From contig JAYMGJ010000831.1 in assembly GCA_037178675.1 (NCBI GenBank), forward strand, positions 1 to 28,820: a stretch of DNA of 28,820 nt, written 5' to 3'. The translations under genes were made by a program, and so were the position numbers. The notes under the pieces were generated by a model that saw only the letters and a program-made list of their open reading frames with translations, made no database searches and was not told the origin of the DNA. Below are positions 1 to 10,480 of the stretch, piece by piece (positions within the stretch are counted from its first letter, which is position 1; each line of letters opens with the position of its first letter). Source of the stretch: Scleroderma bovista. Taxonomy: Eukaryota; Basidiomycota; Agaricomycetes; Boletales; Sclerodermataceae.

Positions 1-841
1 AGACAAGTAGCTCGAAACCGACCGCTTCAGCCCAGCCGATGTCTTGCTTGCCTTTGATGGTTTGCCACTGGGGGTGGAATCGCCATGCACGCCAGCGTTT
101 CCTGACAACGATGCCGATGCCGTAAGAGGAACTAGCATCTGAAAATGCTGCGATGTCGACATGGGTGGGGAGGTTGCGGATGGGTCTCGAGGCTAGGTTG
201 GATGTTAATATATGTGTCCACCATTTGAGGTCGTTTGCGATTGTTTTTTCTGGGTGGTGTGGGAGGAAGGGTTTGGGTGTGCACATTTTGAGCATCCGTT
301 CTAGACCGGTGAGGTAAGCTCATCCCTGGGGAATCACTGCACAGGTGTGGAGCAGTTTTCCATATAGACTCTGGATGTCTTGGAGTGTGTGTTTGTCGCG
401 ATTGTGCCAGTTGGTGATGGCTTCTAGATATTTAGCAACTTTGGGTGGGCTTAGGGACACTGTCAGTGTTTCCAGGTTCCATTCGAAGCCTATGTAGATG
501 GTGGAAGTGTTGAACGGCTGGTCTTTGGACAGTTCCCAGGGGATGCCAAGTCGGTCCGATATGGTGTCTATGTCACACATGCTGTACGTGAATAGCACAT
601 CGTGTTCTGATCAGGGGGAATGTGTGGTCAGGTTGGTCAGTGGTTGGCTGCAGTCTTCATTAAATTCGTCCAAGGTGGAGTCGCTGTGGCATCGTCCTTG
701 GAACCAAAGGCGTCCACCGGAGATGAGGTGGGTGGGTGAATTAGAAAGGATATCTTGGTGCCAGCGGAGGCGGTTGTTGTTGTAATCTCCAAGGTGTTCG
801 AGGCGGATGCGGAAGAAAATGTGGTCATCCACATAATGCAC
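1..841 (-). pseudogene. Reverse transcriptase / RNase H fragment of a DIRS-like retroelement, decayed and truncated
   Basis: Read on the minus strand in one continuous frame from 841 to 1, this encodes the catalytic YVDD box of a reverse transcriptase (right at the 841 end), the segment around SKDQPF and YIGFEW, a thumb-like stretch (LYGKLLHTCAVIP, AYLTGLERML), then an RNase H-like region with FSDASS and WAEAVGFELL at the window edge. The layout matches RT-RNase H proteins of Agaricomycete DIRS-type (tyrosine-recombinase) elements; the recombinase would lie outside the window, so the class is inference. Two in-frame TGA codons (611-613 and 320-322) stand where the family has arginine, each explained by CGA to TGA. 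The coding sequence ends abruptly upstream of YVDD at satellite DNA, so the 5' part is missing. It cannot make an active enzyme. Confidence 0.8.
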
Positions 842-1300
842 CTACTTTGTCACGTGTAACACGGTCAGACGAGGGTGAAAATCGGCCGTGTGTCACGGGC
901 CAGCGGAGGACAAGCCCAGCATTAACTATTATCATGTAACACGGGTGGGCTACACACACCAATATTGTCACCATGTGATTTCAGTGGGCTATGATGGTGT
1001 TTAAGGAGGTGTGATGGGAGCCCATGCACCTGTGTAGGCCGTGTTATACGGTCAGCGGACGATGACAATCAGCCATGCTACACGGGCTGGCGGAAGTGAG
1101 GCTTATGACTGGGGCTTTCCTGTATCACATGGGTCAGCCACCGAAAGCATTGTCACCAAGTGACAATGGTGGGCCCATGGCTGTGTTGTCACCATGGGGT
1201 AGGGTGAAAGTCTTAAGCCGGAAAAATGGGTGTCTTCATGAAAATACTCGGGCTGAGAGGAGTAGCATACCAATACAATAAGTGAGCCAGTGCGCAATAG
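842..1300. repeat. Degenerate GTGGGCT/CACGGGT-type repeats
   Basis: This stretch holds imperfect units built on CATGTAACACGGGTGGGCT and close variants (for example near 900, 935, 1035, 1075 and 1120). The same motif family dominates 9400-10480. No coding region is convincing here. Unit boundaries are too degenerate to give a single period. Confidence 0.55.
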
Positions 1301-1431
1301 AGGCAGTACTGCATTGTGGCAGAATCTGACAGCAGCAATTACACCATAGTGAGCTGGTCAATCAGCATTGCGGCATGGTCAACAGTGTGGCACAGTCAAC
1401 ACTGTGGCATGGTCAACATGGTGGCAAACTT

Positions 1432-2590
1432 GACTGTGGCCATGGCAAGACTGCGGCCATGGCATGACTGCGGCCACGGCATGACTGCGGCCACGGCATG
1501 ACTGTGGCCACAGCATGACTGCGGCCATGGCAAGACTGCGGCCACGGCACTACGGCAGCCACAGCAAGACTGCGGCCACGGCAAGACTGCGGCCATGGCA
1601 CTACAGTGGCCACGGAAAGACTGTGGCCATGGCACTACTACTGCGGCCACGGCAAGACTGCGGCCATGGCAAGACTGCGGCCATGGCAAGACTACGGCCA
1701 CGGCAAGACTGCAGCCACGGCAAGACTGAGGCCAAGGCAAGACTGCGGCCACGGCACTACTACTGCAGCCATGGCAAGACTGCGGCCACGGCACTACTAC
1801 TGCCATGGAAAGACTGCGGTCACAGCAAGACTGCAGCCATGGCACTACTACTGCAGCCATGGCAAGACTGCTGCCACGGCACTACTGCGGCCACAGCAAG
1901 ACTGCAGCCACAGCACTACTACTGTGGCCATGGCAAGACTGCAGCCATGGCAAGACTGCAGCCACGGCACTACTACTGCGGCCATGGCAAGACTGCAGCC
2001 ATGGCACTACTGCGGCCACGGCAAGACTGCGGCCATGGAAAGACTGCAGCCACAGCAAGACTGCAGCCACGGCAAGACTGCAGCCACGGCACTACTACTG
2101 CGGCCATGGCAAGACTGCGGCCATGGCACTACTACTGCGGCCATGGCAAGACTGTGGCCATGGCAAGACTGCAGCCATAGCACTACTGCAGCCATGGCAC
2201 TACTGTGGCCACGACAAGACTGCAGCCATAGCACTACTGCAGCCATGGCACTACTGCAGTTGCAGAAAGACTGCAGCTATGGCATGACTGCAGCCATGAC
2301 AATCTCAGCCATGGCAAGACTGTGGCAATGGCACAACTGCAGCATATCACAACTGCAGCCGTGGTACAACTGTGGCCATGGCAAGATGGTGGTTATGCAG
2401 CTATGGAAAGTCTGCAACCATGGCATAACTGTGGCCATGGCACTACTGTGGCCACAGCACAACAGACTGCAGCCATGGAAAGACTGCAACAACAGCATGA
2501 CTGTGAACATGGAAAGACTGTGGCGATGGCACAACTGCAGCCACAGTACCACTACAACCATGGCACTGCACCCTGTGGCATGGGAATCAT
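1432..2590. repeat. 17/20-bp GC-rich minisatellite (GGCAAGACTGCGGCCAT type)
   Basis: Tandem units of two lengths alternate irregularly: 17 bp (GGCAAGACTGCGGCCAT, or GGCACTACTGCGGCCAC) and 20 bp (GGCACTACTACTGCGGCCAT). Both lengths leave a remainder of 2 on division by 3 and the unit has no stop in most frames, so long open frames appear on both strands (for example 1606-2607 plus and 1396-1860 minus) with a 17-residue period. These are not considered genes. Unit differences are mostly GCGGCC versus GTGGCC or GCAGCC, and CCACGG versus CCATGG, that is C/T or G/A at CpG. Units become degenerate after about 2280. A looser CATGGTCAACA-type repeat precedes the array at 1335-1430. Confidence 0.9.
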
Positions 2591-2607
2591 TGCCTAAGGC
2601 ATACTAG

Positions 2608-2900
2608 GCACTGTGACTGAGGCATGCTGGCCACAGCAGTCCAACCTGGGTAAGTTATTATAAATGATAGTAGTGGTGGGATGTATAAGAATATTTCAAT
2701 ACCTATAGGAAACACTCAGTATGTGCACAAAGTGTCATAATGCCTATGTGGAGACATACATTCACTGATATGAAAGTGCACTGCACTGCATACACTTAAA
2801 TAACATTACCTCAGTACATGCACAAAGTGTAACAATGCCTGGGGTGTATGTTTGAAATGAGAAGAGAGATAAGGTTATTGAGCTGTTGAAGTGCTGACAC
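2608..2900. other. Spacer between satellite arrays; one direct repeat, no gene seen
   Basis: AT-richer DNA without a convincing ORF. The only structure I see is a direct repeat of about 30 bp (CTCAGTATGTGCACAAAGTG near 2715, CTCAGTACATGCACAAAGTG near 2812) about 97 bp apart. Confidence 0.5.
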
Positions 2901-2929
2901 AGTGACCGATAAGTATTGTATATGGGAAG

Positions 2930-4165
2930 TTATCACTCACACACCCATATGTGGACTCCTGCAGCTCTGTGCACTCAGGACATGTGTTCTGCACCATATG
3001 TGCATAATGAATCATTGCCACTGGTGTGCTTGCCTAGAAGATTATGTGTGTGGTTATATGTGTCTTGGACATTGTTTCCATGGCCGGAAGGGGCCAGAGC
3101 ATTATTCCCGCAGCCATATTGGGACTCCTGCAGACCTTTTTGCTCATAACATATGTCCGGAAACAACATTTGCATAATACATGATTACCACTGTTTTACT
3201 TGCCCAGCTCATGTTGTACATGGTACTATGTGTCGGGGACATTGTTGCCATGGCTGAAGCATGCCAGGACATTATTCCTGTAGCCATATTTGGACTCCTG
3301 CGGACCTTTCTGCTCACAACATATGTTTGGCAATGATATTTGTTTAATACATGATTACTTGCCCAGCTCATGTTGTATATGATACTATGTGTCCGGGACA
3401 TTGTTACTGCGGCCGGAGCATGCCGAAGTATTATTCCCACGGCCATATTTAGACTCCTGCGGACCTTTCTGCTCACAACATATGTTTGGCAATGATATTT
3501 GTTTAATACATGATTACTTGCCCAGCTCATGTTGTATATGATACTATGTGTCCGGGACATTGTTGCTGCAGCCGGAGCATGCCGGAGCATTATTCCCGTG
3601 GCCATATTTGGACTCCTGTGGACCTTTCTGCTCACAACATATGTTCGGCAATGATATTTGTTTAATACATGATTACTTGCCCAGCTCATGTTGTATATGA
3701 TACTATGTGTCCGGGACATTGTTACTGCAGCCGGAGAATGCCGAAGCATTATTCCCGCGGCCATATTTAGACTCCTGCGGACCTTTCTGCTCACAACATA
3801 TGTCCGGCAATGATATTTGCTTAATACATGATTATCACTGTTTTACTTGCCCAGTTCATGTTGTACTTGGTCCTATGTGTCCGGGACATTGTTGCTGCGG
3901 CTGGAGCATGCCGAAGCATTATTTCTGCAGCCATATTTGGACTCCTGTGGACCTTTCTGCTCACAACATATGTTCGGCAATGATATTTGCTTAATACATG
4001 ATTACCACTGTTTTACTTGCCCAGCTCATGTTGTACTTGGTACTATGTGTCTGGGACATTGTTGCCATGGCCGGAGCATGCCGGAGCATTATTCCCACGG
4101 CCATATTTGGACTCCTGTGGACCTTTCTTCTCAAAACATATGTCCAGCAACCATATTTTCATAAT
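2930..4165. repeat. 159/170-bp satellite array, about seven units
   Basis: The anchor TGCCCAGCTC (or variants) occurs at about 3031, 3201, 3360, 3519, 3678, 3848 and 4018, giving spacings of 170, 159, 159, 159, 170 and 170 bp. The two classes differ by an 11-bp segment around CCACTGTTTTA just before the anchor. Other constant parts are GCTCACAACATATG and GGACTCCTG. Because 159 is 3 x 53, a minus-strand frame (3144-3794) stays open with a 53-residue repeat, which I treat as a by-product. The outer copies are more diverged than the inner ones. Copy differences are rich in CpG-type transitions (CCCGCGGCC, CCCACGGCC, CCCGTGGCC). Confidence 0.88.
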
Positions 4166-4169
4166 CCAT

Positions 4170-5050
4170 CAGTGTCATGGTACACCAATGATATGTATAT
4201 TGTGCTGATCCTGTAGTGCCGATAGTATGTTGTGCTGCTGTTCTGCTGTGCCATGTTGTGCCGCATCCAGGCTTGTGCTGAAAGTGTAGTGCCACATGTA
4301 TGTACTGCCGCATCCTGGCTTAATGGTACTATGAGAGCTGCATATATGCGGCACTACATTTAGACAATGAACATGGTATCTAGGGCCTGTTGGGTATACT
4401 GGAATGCCAACCTCATGGCCCATCATACCGAAGGGGAAGCCAACATACAGGCCTGCCCGACTACATAGTTGTCACCACATTGAGGGCTTGCTTCATGCTC
4501 TGGGATACCACATTCATAACCTGTGACTTTGAAATATACTTGCAAGGTTTCCCCACATAGCTATATAACACCTTTACTAGGGCCCATCTAATGCTATGGG
4601 ACATCATACCCATATGCTGGCCACCCTGACTATATAAATGACACTGACTCCAGGGCCTGCTCATAGTCATGGGACACCACCCCCATGGCTTGCTACTCTG
4701 AAGGGTACACCCTATATGCAGCCCATTGGGAAGCAAGGGACACTATATATGCAGCTTTACACCAAGGCCAGGGCAACAACCCTACAACCCAATAAAACAT
4801 ATGGGACACACCATTCTATCAGCCTACCAACAGAAACAGGACACCAATTCCACAGCTTGATGCAAAGTATGCAACACTGGCACTGCAGCCCTTCTATTCA
4901 TTTGCATGGCTAGGGCTCCATAGTAGAATAGAGTACACCATCTCCAGGGCCCCCTGATCCTATAGATGATCATGTTCCTGGGGCTGTCATGTAATAATGG
5001 GACACCATCATAGTGGGCTTGACACATTGTGAGACACCAATTTAGTGTAT
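4170..5050. repeat. Degenerate satellite-like tract, no gene seen
   Basis: Weakly repetitive DNA. At 4200-4330 TGTGCTG/GTGCCGCATCC motifs recur. From 4380 loose units of roughly 75-90 bp share a pattern of GGGCCTG, ATGGGACACCA and a CCCATATG/CCCATGGC core (for example near 4385, 4590, 4670, 4800 and 5020). No ORF has family similarity that I recognise. Confidence 0.5.
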
Positions 5051-5058
5051 GGTTCTTT

Positions 5059-5530
5059 GGCCACATTGCTGCAACTACTACCCTAGTCCTTTGCTGCAAT
5101 GCCATGACGGCTGCCCTGCTGCAATCATTCAGCCTCAATGCCGTGGCAACCCTGTGGCATTCACCTCTGGCCACATTGCTATGGCAGTGCCCTACTGCAA
5201 TCATTCAGCCTCAATGTTGCAGCAACCCTGTGGCATTCACCTCTGGCCGCATTGCTATGGCAGTGCCCTGCTGCAATCATTTGGCCTCAATGCCATGGCA
5301 ACCCTGTGGCATTTACTTCTGGCTGGCGGCTGCCCTGCTGCAATCATTCGGCCTCAATGCCATGGCAACCCTGTGGCATTCACCTCTGGCCGCATTGCTA
5401 TGGCGGCTGCCCTGCTGCAATCATTCAGCCTCAATGCTGCGGCAACCCTGTGGCATTCACCTCTGGCTGCATTGCTATGGCAGCTGCCCTGCTGCAATCA
5501 TTCGGCCTCAATGCCGGCTGCATAAGGCCC
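5059..5530. repeat. 76/77-bp tandem repeat, about six units
   Basis: The anchor GCAATCATTC or GCAATCATTT occurs at 5121, 5197, 5273, 5340, 5417 and 5494, with spacings of 76, 76, 67, 77 and 77 bp. The 67-bp unit has lost about 9 bp in the GGCCGCATTGCTATGG part. A partial unit precedes the first copy from about 5059. The unit carries CTCAATGCCATGGCAACCC and TGGCATTCACCTCTGGC. Because the period is not a multiple of three, several open frames overlap here; I see no reason to call a protein. Copies differ mainly at CpG sites (GGCCGC, GGCCAC, GGCTGC). Confidence 0.9.
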
Positions 5531-5539
5531 TTTTGCCGC

Positions 5540-5855
5540 AGTCCATTCTGATCTAGTGTACCAGTGTGTCAGCCCACTGATATTGCTTGGTGACAACCTC
5601 TCCATGAGCCACCAATATTGCATGGTGAAACTGCTTACATTAGCCCACTCGTATGGCATGGGGATGCGCCATAGCTGGGCCCTATCCCAGCTGGCCATGT
5701 AGAACGGCCAATTGTCAGCTTCGTCTGTCCGTGTTGTATGGGACAATGCAGGTGCATTATGTGGTGATGGATGGGGATATAGTTGTTGTCACCATGTCAT
5801 ATGGGCCAGCCAGGATTTTACTCCAATGCACATTAATGGACCAGCCCAGGATTAC
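5540..5855. repeat. Degenerate CAGCCCACT/GTGGGCT-type repeats
   Basis: A short run of loosely repeated units (GTGTCAGCCCACTGATATT near 5565, then variants near 5605, 5640, 5700 and 5800) related in style to the blocks at 842-1300 and 9400-10480. No gene is supported. Confidence 0.45.
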
Positions 5856-6181
5856 TGTAATGCAAAGGTAATGGGTTGGCTGGCAAAGACAAGTACCAAT
5901 ACATCTAGTAAGGGGTGATCCGACCAACCCTGCCAGGGCGTGTTCTACCACGGATGGGTTGAAGCAGGGGGACCTACCGCGGGTTTATAGGGGTGATCCA
6001 ACCACCCTGCCAGGGCTTGTTCTACCGTGGATGGATTGAAGCAGGGGATCCTACTGCAGGCTGTCCTACTGCGGGTTGACAGGGGTGATCCAACCACCCT
6101 GCCAGGGCCTATTCTACCACGGATGGATTGAAGCAGGTAGACCTACCGCGGGCTGTCCTACCGCGGGTTGGCTCACTCCGT
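5855..6181. repeat. GGGTGATCC satellite array, left part
   Basis: Three units of about 77-92 bp begin GGGTGATCC at 5914, 5990 and 6082, each followed by CTGCCAGGGC, CTACCACGGATGG, AAGCAGG and one or two CCTACCGCGGG modules. The segment starting TGCAAAGGTAATGGGTTGG near 5860 recurs at 8321 and 8580, so this is one half of an array split by the LTR at 6182-8251. Unit differences such as CCGCGGG versus CTGCAGG are double CpG transitions. Confidence 0.85.
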
Positions 6182-8251
6182 TGTCACGCACCAAACAGGT
6201 TTGGTACAGTGAACATGGAAGATAACGCCTATATCGAATGATCCTTATGTGAAGGATAAGCACGATGGACCCTCATCATAGCCATCTATCGCACAAGACG
6301 ACTATCCTGATGCGAGAGATGAATGCCAATGCAGACAGTCATCTATCGCACGAGAACCGCCAAGAAGCAGAAGAAACTGAAGGAATAACGTCAATTGTGG
6401 TATGAGAAAGGAATGCACACATCTGCAGTCCAACTCCCATACCAGAACAATCAAAGAAGCCAAAGAATTGATGGAGAAACGAAGGAGAAAGAGAAGAAAT
6501 GATTTTTAGCGCCCAAATGTCATTTTTAGGCGCCCAGTGCCGGCATTCCGATATTTTGAATAGCTCCGTCGTTTCTGAAGCTATCAGGCACATGACTATA
6601 CCGTCAGAGAGCCTAGAGCGTGGTCTATCTGCCTGTCAAGTTCCGACGCAAATCTGTTCATTTCCCATGGAGATATTCCCCCCGCACTCCAGATGTTCGC
6701 TTCATCGCTCACTATGGAGTCCGTATTTTCTCTGGATCATTTCTCCACTATTGCTGCAGATCTCCACTATGTCCTGCTCTTAGGACAGCCTCTCCCAGAG
6801 TTCCCGTGCACTGCCTAGCACATATCTTCCCAGCCTGCTCCCTCAGTCCCTCTCATTCTTGGTCAGCGTGTTCTCCTTGTCAGTCTTGCGTCAAGGACGT
6901 ACTTTGGTCATCTTAGGTCTATTGTCAAGCTTGAGAAGTCTTCTGTGGTCGTCTCTGTGTCCCCTGAGCCCTCAGCCTATGGTCCCTTCCTCCCAGATAC
7001 TTGCCATGTCCATCTTCCTCTGTCATTCGTCTCACTTCCCTGGATGCGTTGAATTCAATACTCTATCCGCTTCCCTACTTTCAGACGACGTCCCCCAGCA
7101 CCATGACAGTTATTCCCCCCCACTTTATAGTGCTATTAGGAAGAAGAACCCTCTCTCGTTCTTTCCCAGAAGAGAGCTCGTCAAGGGAGCCCATGGTTGC
7201 GCTTCAGCGGCACTAGAACACATGCACTATACCTTAGTGTATGCTGACCCCCCAAAAGACCTCTGGACCCCTGGTACCCTTCTTGTGGCTGTTTTGTCTC
7301 GGATCAATCCCCCTATTAATCTCAGATCTTCCCCATTGTTGTCCCATCAAACTTCTTAGGCTGTGCATCAATGACTCCTTCTGCTGTGCAGTGACTCATC
7401 CCTTGCTTACTGATGCTCTCTTGTCATCAGTATTACTCTATCCCTTTCGCATTTTTGGTATATTACTCAGCTGATGACTCACTCCCTTACCAATCAATCT
7501 TGTCATGCAGCTTACTCATTCCTTTACTCAGCAGCTTATTCATGCTTCCTATGCTTACTCATTCCTGCTTATCCCTTGCTTACTGATCGCTTACAAACCC
7601 CTTACAAAGCTCTTACCAATCCCTTACCAATCCTTGACAAATTCTGCTTACTCCCTTCTCTTTTTGTACTTTAATGCTGTGTCCCCCCATGTATTTAAAC
7701 CCCTGGGCTCAGCCCAGTGAAAAGACCCAATTGCACGAAATTATCCCTCTCTCAGACTCTCTCAATCAGTATCCCTTCAGTCTTTGAGTCCTTGTAGGCT
7801 TCAGTGAAGGTCTAAAGGCTCAATATTGTCAAGTTTATCCAAGTTATTCAAGATCTATTCTTTATACTAGGCTCAAGCGGAGTCTAGGCTTCATACCAGT
7901 CAATCTTCCTTGCCTCTGGACATCAGAGGCATCCCTGCCCCTTTGCTGCACCAATCTCTAGGTGTAGTATCGCTGTTTCAGTCTCAGTCTACCCAATCCC
8001 CGCTTTGACACTTCCTAGGCTTTAGGAAGAGTCCAGACCCCTATCCCCTTCATCTTCTATTACTCCTGTACCCCAGGAGTATCCTGCATCACCATCTGCA
8101 TCACCCTGTTGGTGTAGATCCCCTTCCCCCCTCCTCAGCACATCCTCTCTGGACACCGTGGAGGTAAACCACCACTCGCACTTTTTCGTAGTCCTTTGTT
8201 GGTGTTGTGTTTGGGTTATTACTCCGACCCAAATCCACACTTTGACTCACA
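6182..8251 (+). mobile_element. Solo LTR, copy 3 (older, 2070 bp), inserted in the GGGTGATCC satellite
   Basis: It starts TGTCACGCACCAAAC and ends TTGACTCACA. It is flanked by a perfect 4-bp duplication CCGT (6178-6181 and 8252-8255). It aligns along its length with the copies at 11243-13584 and 15896-18238 but with many substitutions, so it is older. A TATA-like TATTTAAA lies at 7692-7699, preceded by CTTACAAA/CTTACCAAT boxes at 11-bp spacing. No internal gag-pol region is attached, as expected for a solo LTR. The U3 reading frame seen in the younger copies is broken by stops and frameshifts. Identification as an LTR rests on the TG...CA ends, the 4-bp duplication and the promoter/poly(A) layout of the younger copies. 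Confidence 0.85.
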
Positions 8252-8255
8252 CCGT

Positions 8256-9200
8256 CCGGTCAACTAGTTTGACTACCATGGCTTTGACAACATCCAATGA
8301 ACATTAATAGATTGACTGGAATGCAAAGGTAATGGGTTGGCTAGAAAAGACCAGTACCAGTATGTCTAGGAAGGGGTGATCCACCCAACCCTGTCAAAGG
8401 TTGACCTACCATGGATCACAGAGGGTGACAAACCATGGGTTGACTTATCAGGAATTGACTTACCACAGGTTTACCTCCCGCGGGTTTCCTTACCACGGGT
8501 TGACTCAATACCTCTGTAAACCAGGTCGACTCCACTCCATGGCTTTCACTACCCATGTACATTAATAGATTCACTGAAATGCAAAGGTAATTGGTTGGCC
8601 ATAGAAGACACTACCAGTACATCTAGTAAGTGGTGATCCAACCAACTCTGCCAAGGGCTGTCCTACCACGGATGGATTACAGGGGTTGACCTTACCACCT
8701 ACCATGGGTTCACTTACCGTGGGTCGGCTTGATACTTTCAGTCAACCCGGTCTCCATGGCTTTCACTACCAATGTACATTAATAGATTCACTAGGTAATT
8801 GGTTGGCTAGAGAAGACAAGTAACAGTACATATAGTAAGGGGTGATCCAACCAAACCTGTCAAGGGCTATCCTACCGGGTGGACAGGGGGTGACATACCA
8901 CGGTTAACATACCGCGGGTTAACTTACTAGGTTGAGGCCACCAGGTTGACCACCATGACTTCACTACCAATGCGCATTAATTGATTTACCAGAATGCAAA
9001 GGTAATGTGTGGGCTAGCAGTACTGGCTCTACTACCACGGATGGATTACAGCCGGTTGGATATTTACCGAGTGATCTACTGCAGGAGAAGTACCAGTACA
9101 TACAATAAGGGGTGATTCAACCACTCTGTCAGCAGCACTGGCTTCACTACCACGGGTTTACTGCCTCCTGTTGGTTGACCACCAACCACTATGGATTCCA
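8256..9200. repeat. GGGTGATCC satellite array, right part
   Basis: This continues the array interrupted by the LTR. Longer composite units of about 200-258 bp contain AATGCAAAGGTAATGGG (8320, 8578), CAGTACATCTAGTAAG, GGGTGATCCAACCAA, CTACCACGGATGG, several ACCACGGGTTGAC or ACCGCGGGTT modules, and a tail GGCTTTCACTACCAATGTAC-ATTAATAGATTCAC (8563, 8780, diverged at 8977). The units are more degraded to the right. No gene is supported. Confidence 0.8.
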
Positions 9201-9430
9201 ACAGAGATGGAAAACCTACTTGGCCTTTACTCTCAGTAGTTGACAAGAAATTCCTTTATCAATGCCACCACAGGAAGACCGCGGGCAACCGGGAGTGGTT
9301 GACCATCAGGCATTTGGCTATCTCAATTGATCACAACAAAATACTACCACAAGTTTATCACCACTAGTTGGCTATTCAGTTCCAGAACTATGGATTACCC
9401 GCGGGTGGAATAAAGGCAGGCTTAGTGGGC
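9200..9430. other. Transition DNA between satellite families, no gene seen
   Basis: The CCACGGGTT/TTGACCACC motifs of the preceding array fade out here and I see no reading frame, RNA or transposon end worth naming. Confidence 0.4.
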
Positions 9431-10480
9431 CCATGTTCCATAGTAGCACACAAATATGTGTGCCAATGAGCTCCACGTGAGCGCATATATTATTCCATCA
9501 TCCTTCTTATAGGGGGATGGTGATATTACACCACCCCATGTAAAATGGATGGGCAGTTATTATATGGACCCATAGATACGGGTCAGCCAGATTACTACTG
9601 TACCCTAACAAACAGGTGAGCCTTGTATACAATGACACTGAGTAGTACAAGTGAGCTGATAGTGGCTTGTTCCAATGGGATACAGGTGAGCCCATGTATC
9701 ATTTAATCATCCTGTATAACACGGGTGGGCTGTGTATATAATGTCCCTATGCTATAGGTCAGCCCACATACCACTGTCCCCTACAGTTTTGGCAGGCACA
9801 TATTCTTTGCTGTCATGTAGCACGAGTGGGCTGTGATATGCATGTACACATGGTGTATGATAGGGCTGTTATTATATGGTTCCGTGTGACACGGGTCAGC
9901 CGAGGGAATGCTGTCCCCTGACAAACAGGTGAGCCCCCATACATTGACACAGGTAGCACGAGTGGGCTGAGAATTCATTGTTTCAATTGGATACAGGTGA
10001 GCCCATTCAAAATTTAATCATCCCATATGACACCAATGGGCTGTATATTTATTGTCCACTATGATATAGGTGGGCCCAAATAACACTGGCCCTTGTTGTG
10101 TGAGTGGGCCCATATTCATTGATGTTGTGTAGAATTGGTGGGCTGGGGCAAGCATGGTCATATGGTGTATAGAAAGGGCTGTTTTTCTATGGTCCCATGT
10201 GTATCGGGTCAGCCGAAATAATTGTGTCCCCTAACAAACAGGTGAGCCCGCATACATTAACACGGAGTAGTACCAGTGGGCTGAGAACTGATTGTTGCAA
10301 TGGGATACGAGTAAGCCCAAATGTAATTCCACAATCCCATGTGTCATGGGTAGGCTACAAATATACTGTCCCCTACCATATAAGAGGGCCTATAGTTTGC
10401 AGCTTCAAGTATAATAGGTGGGCTGATATTAAATTTACTGTCTAATATGGATGAGCCCATATCTTGCAATCCCAGGAATG
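9430..10480. repeat. GTGGGCTG satellite with a 313-bp higher-order period
   Basis: Basic units carry GGTGAGCCC or GGGTGGGCTG with intervening ATATTAT- or TGTCCCCT-containing spacers. They are organised in a larger unit: ACAAACAGGTGAGCC lies at 9608, 9921 and 10234, exactly 313 bp apart twice. Each large unit then has a GTGGGCTGA box, ATTGTT, GGATACAGGTGAGCCC, an ATCATCC-type box, a second GTGGGCT box and TGTCCCCTA or TGTCCACTA. A TTTTCTATGGTCCC/ATTATATGGTTCC box ends the unit. The first half of a further unit is at 9430-9600. Confidence 0.8.

Noticed and set aside
1396..2607. Long ORFs of 154, 160, 221 and 333 codons as repeat-protein genes
   Set aside because: They overlap in different frames and strands of a 17/20-bp minisatellite, end where the repeat ends, and have no upstream gene signals.
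3144..3794. 216-codon minus-strand ORF with a 53-residue repeat
   Set aside because: It is a by-product of 159-bp units; it breaks as soon as 170-bp units begin.
5029..5556. Three overlapping ORFs of 137-175 codons
   Set aside because: They read the same 76/77-bp repeat in three frames; no frame is favoured.
842..10480. CRISPR-like array
   Set aside because: Repeats are directly adjacent without unique spacers and the DNA is eukaryotic.
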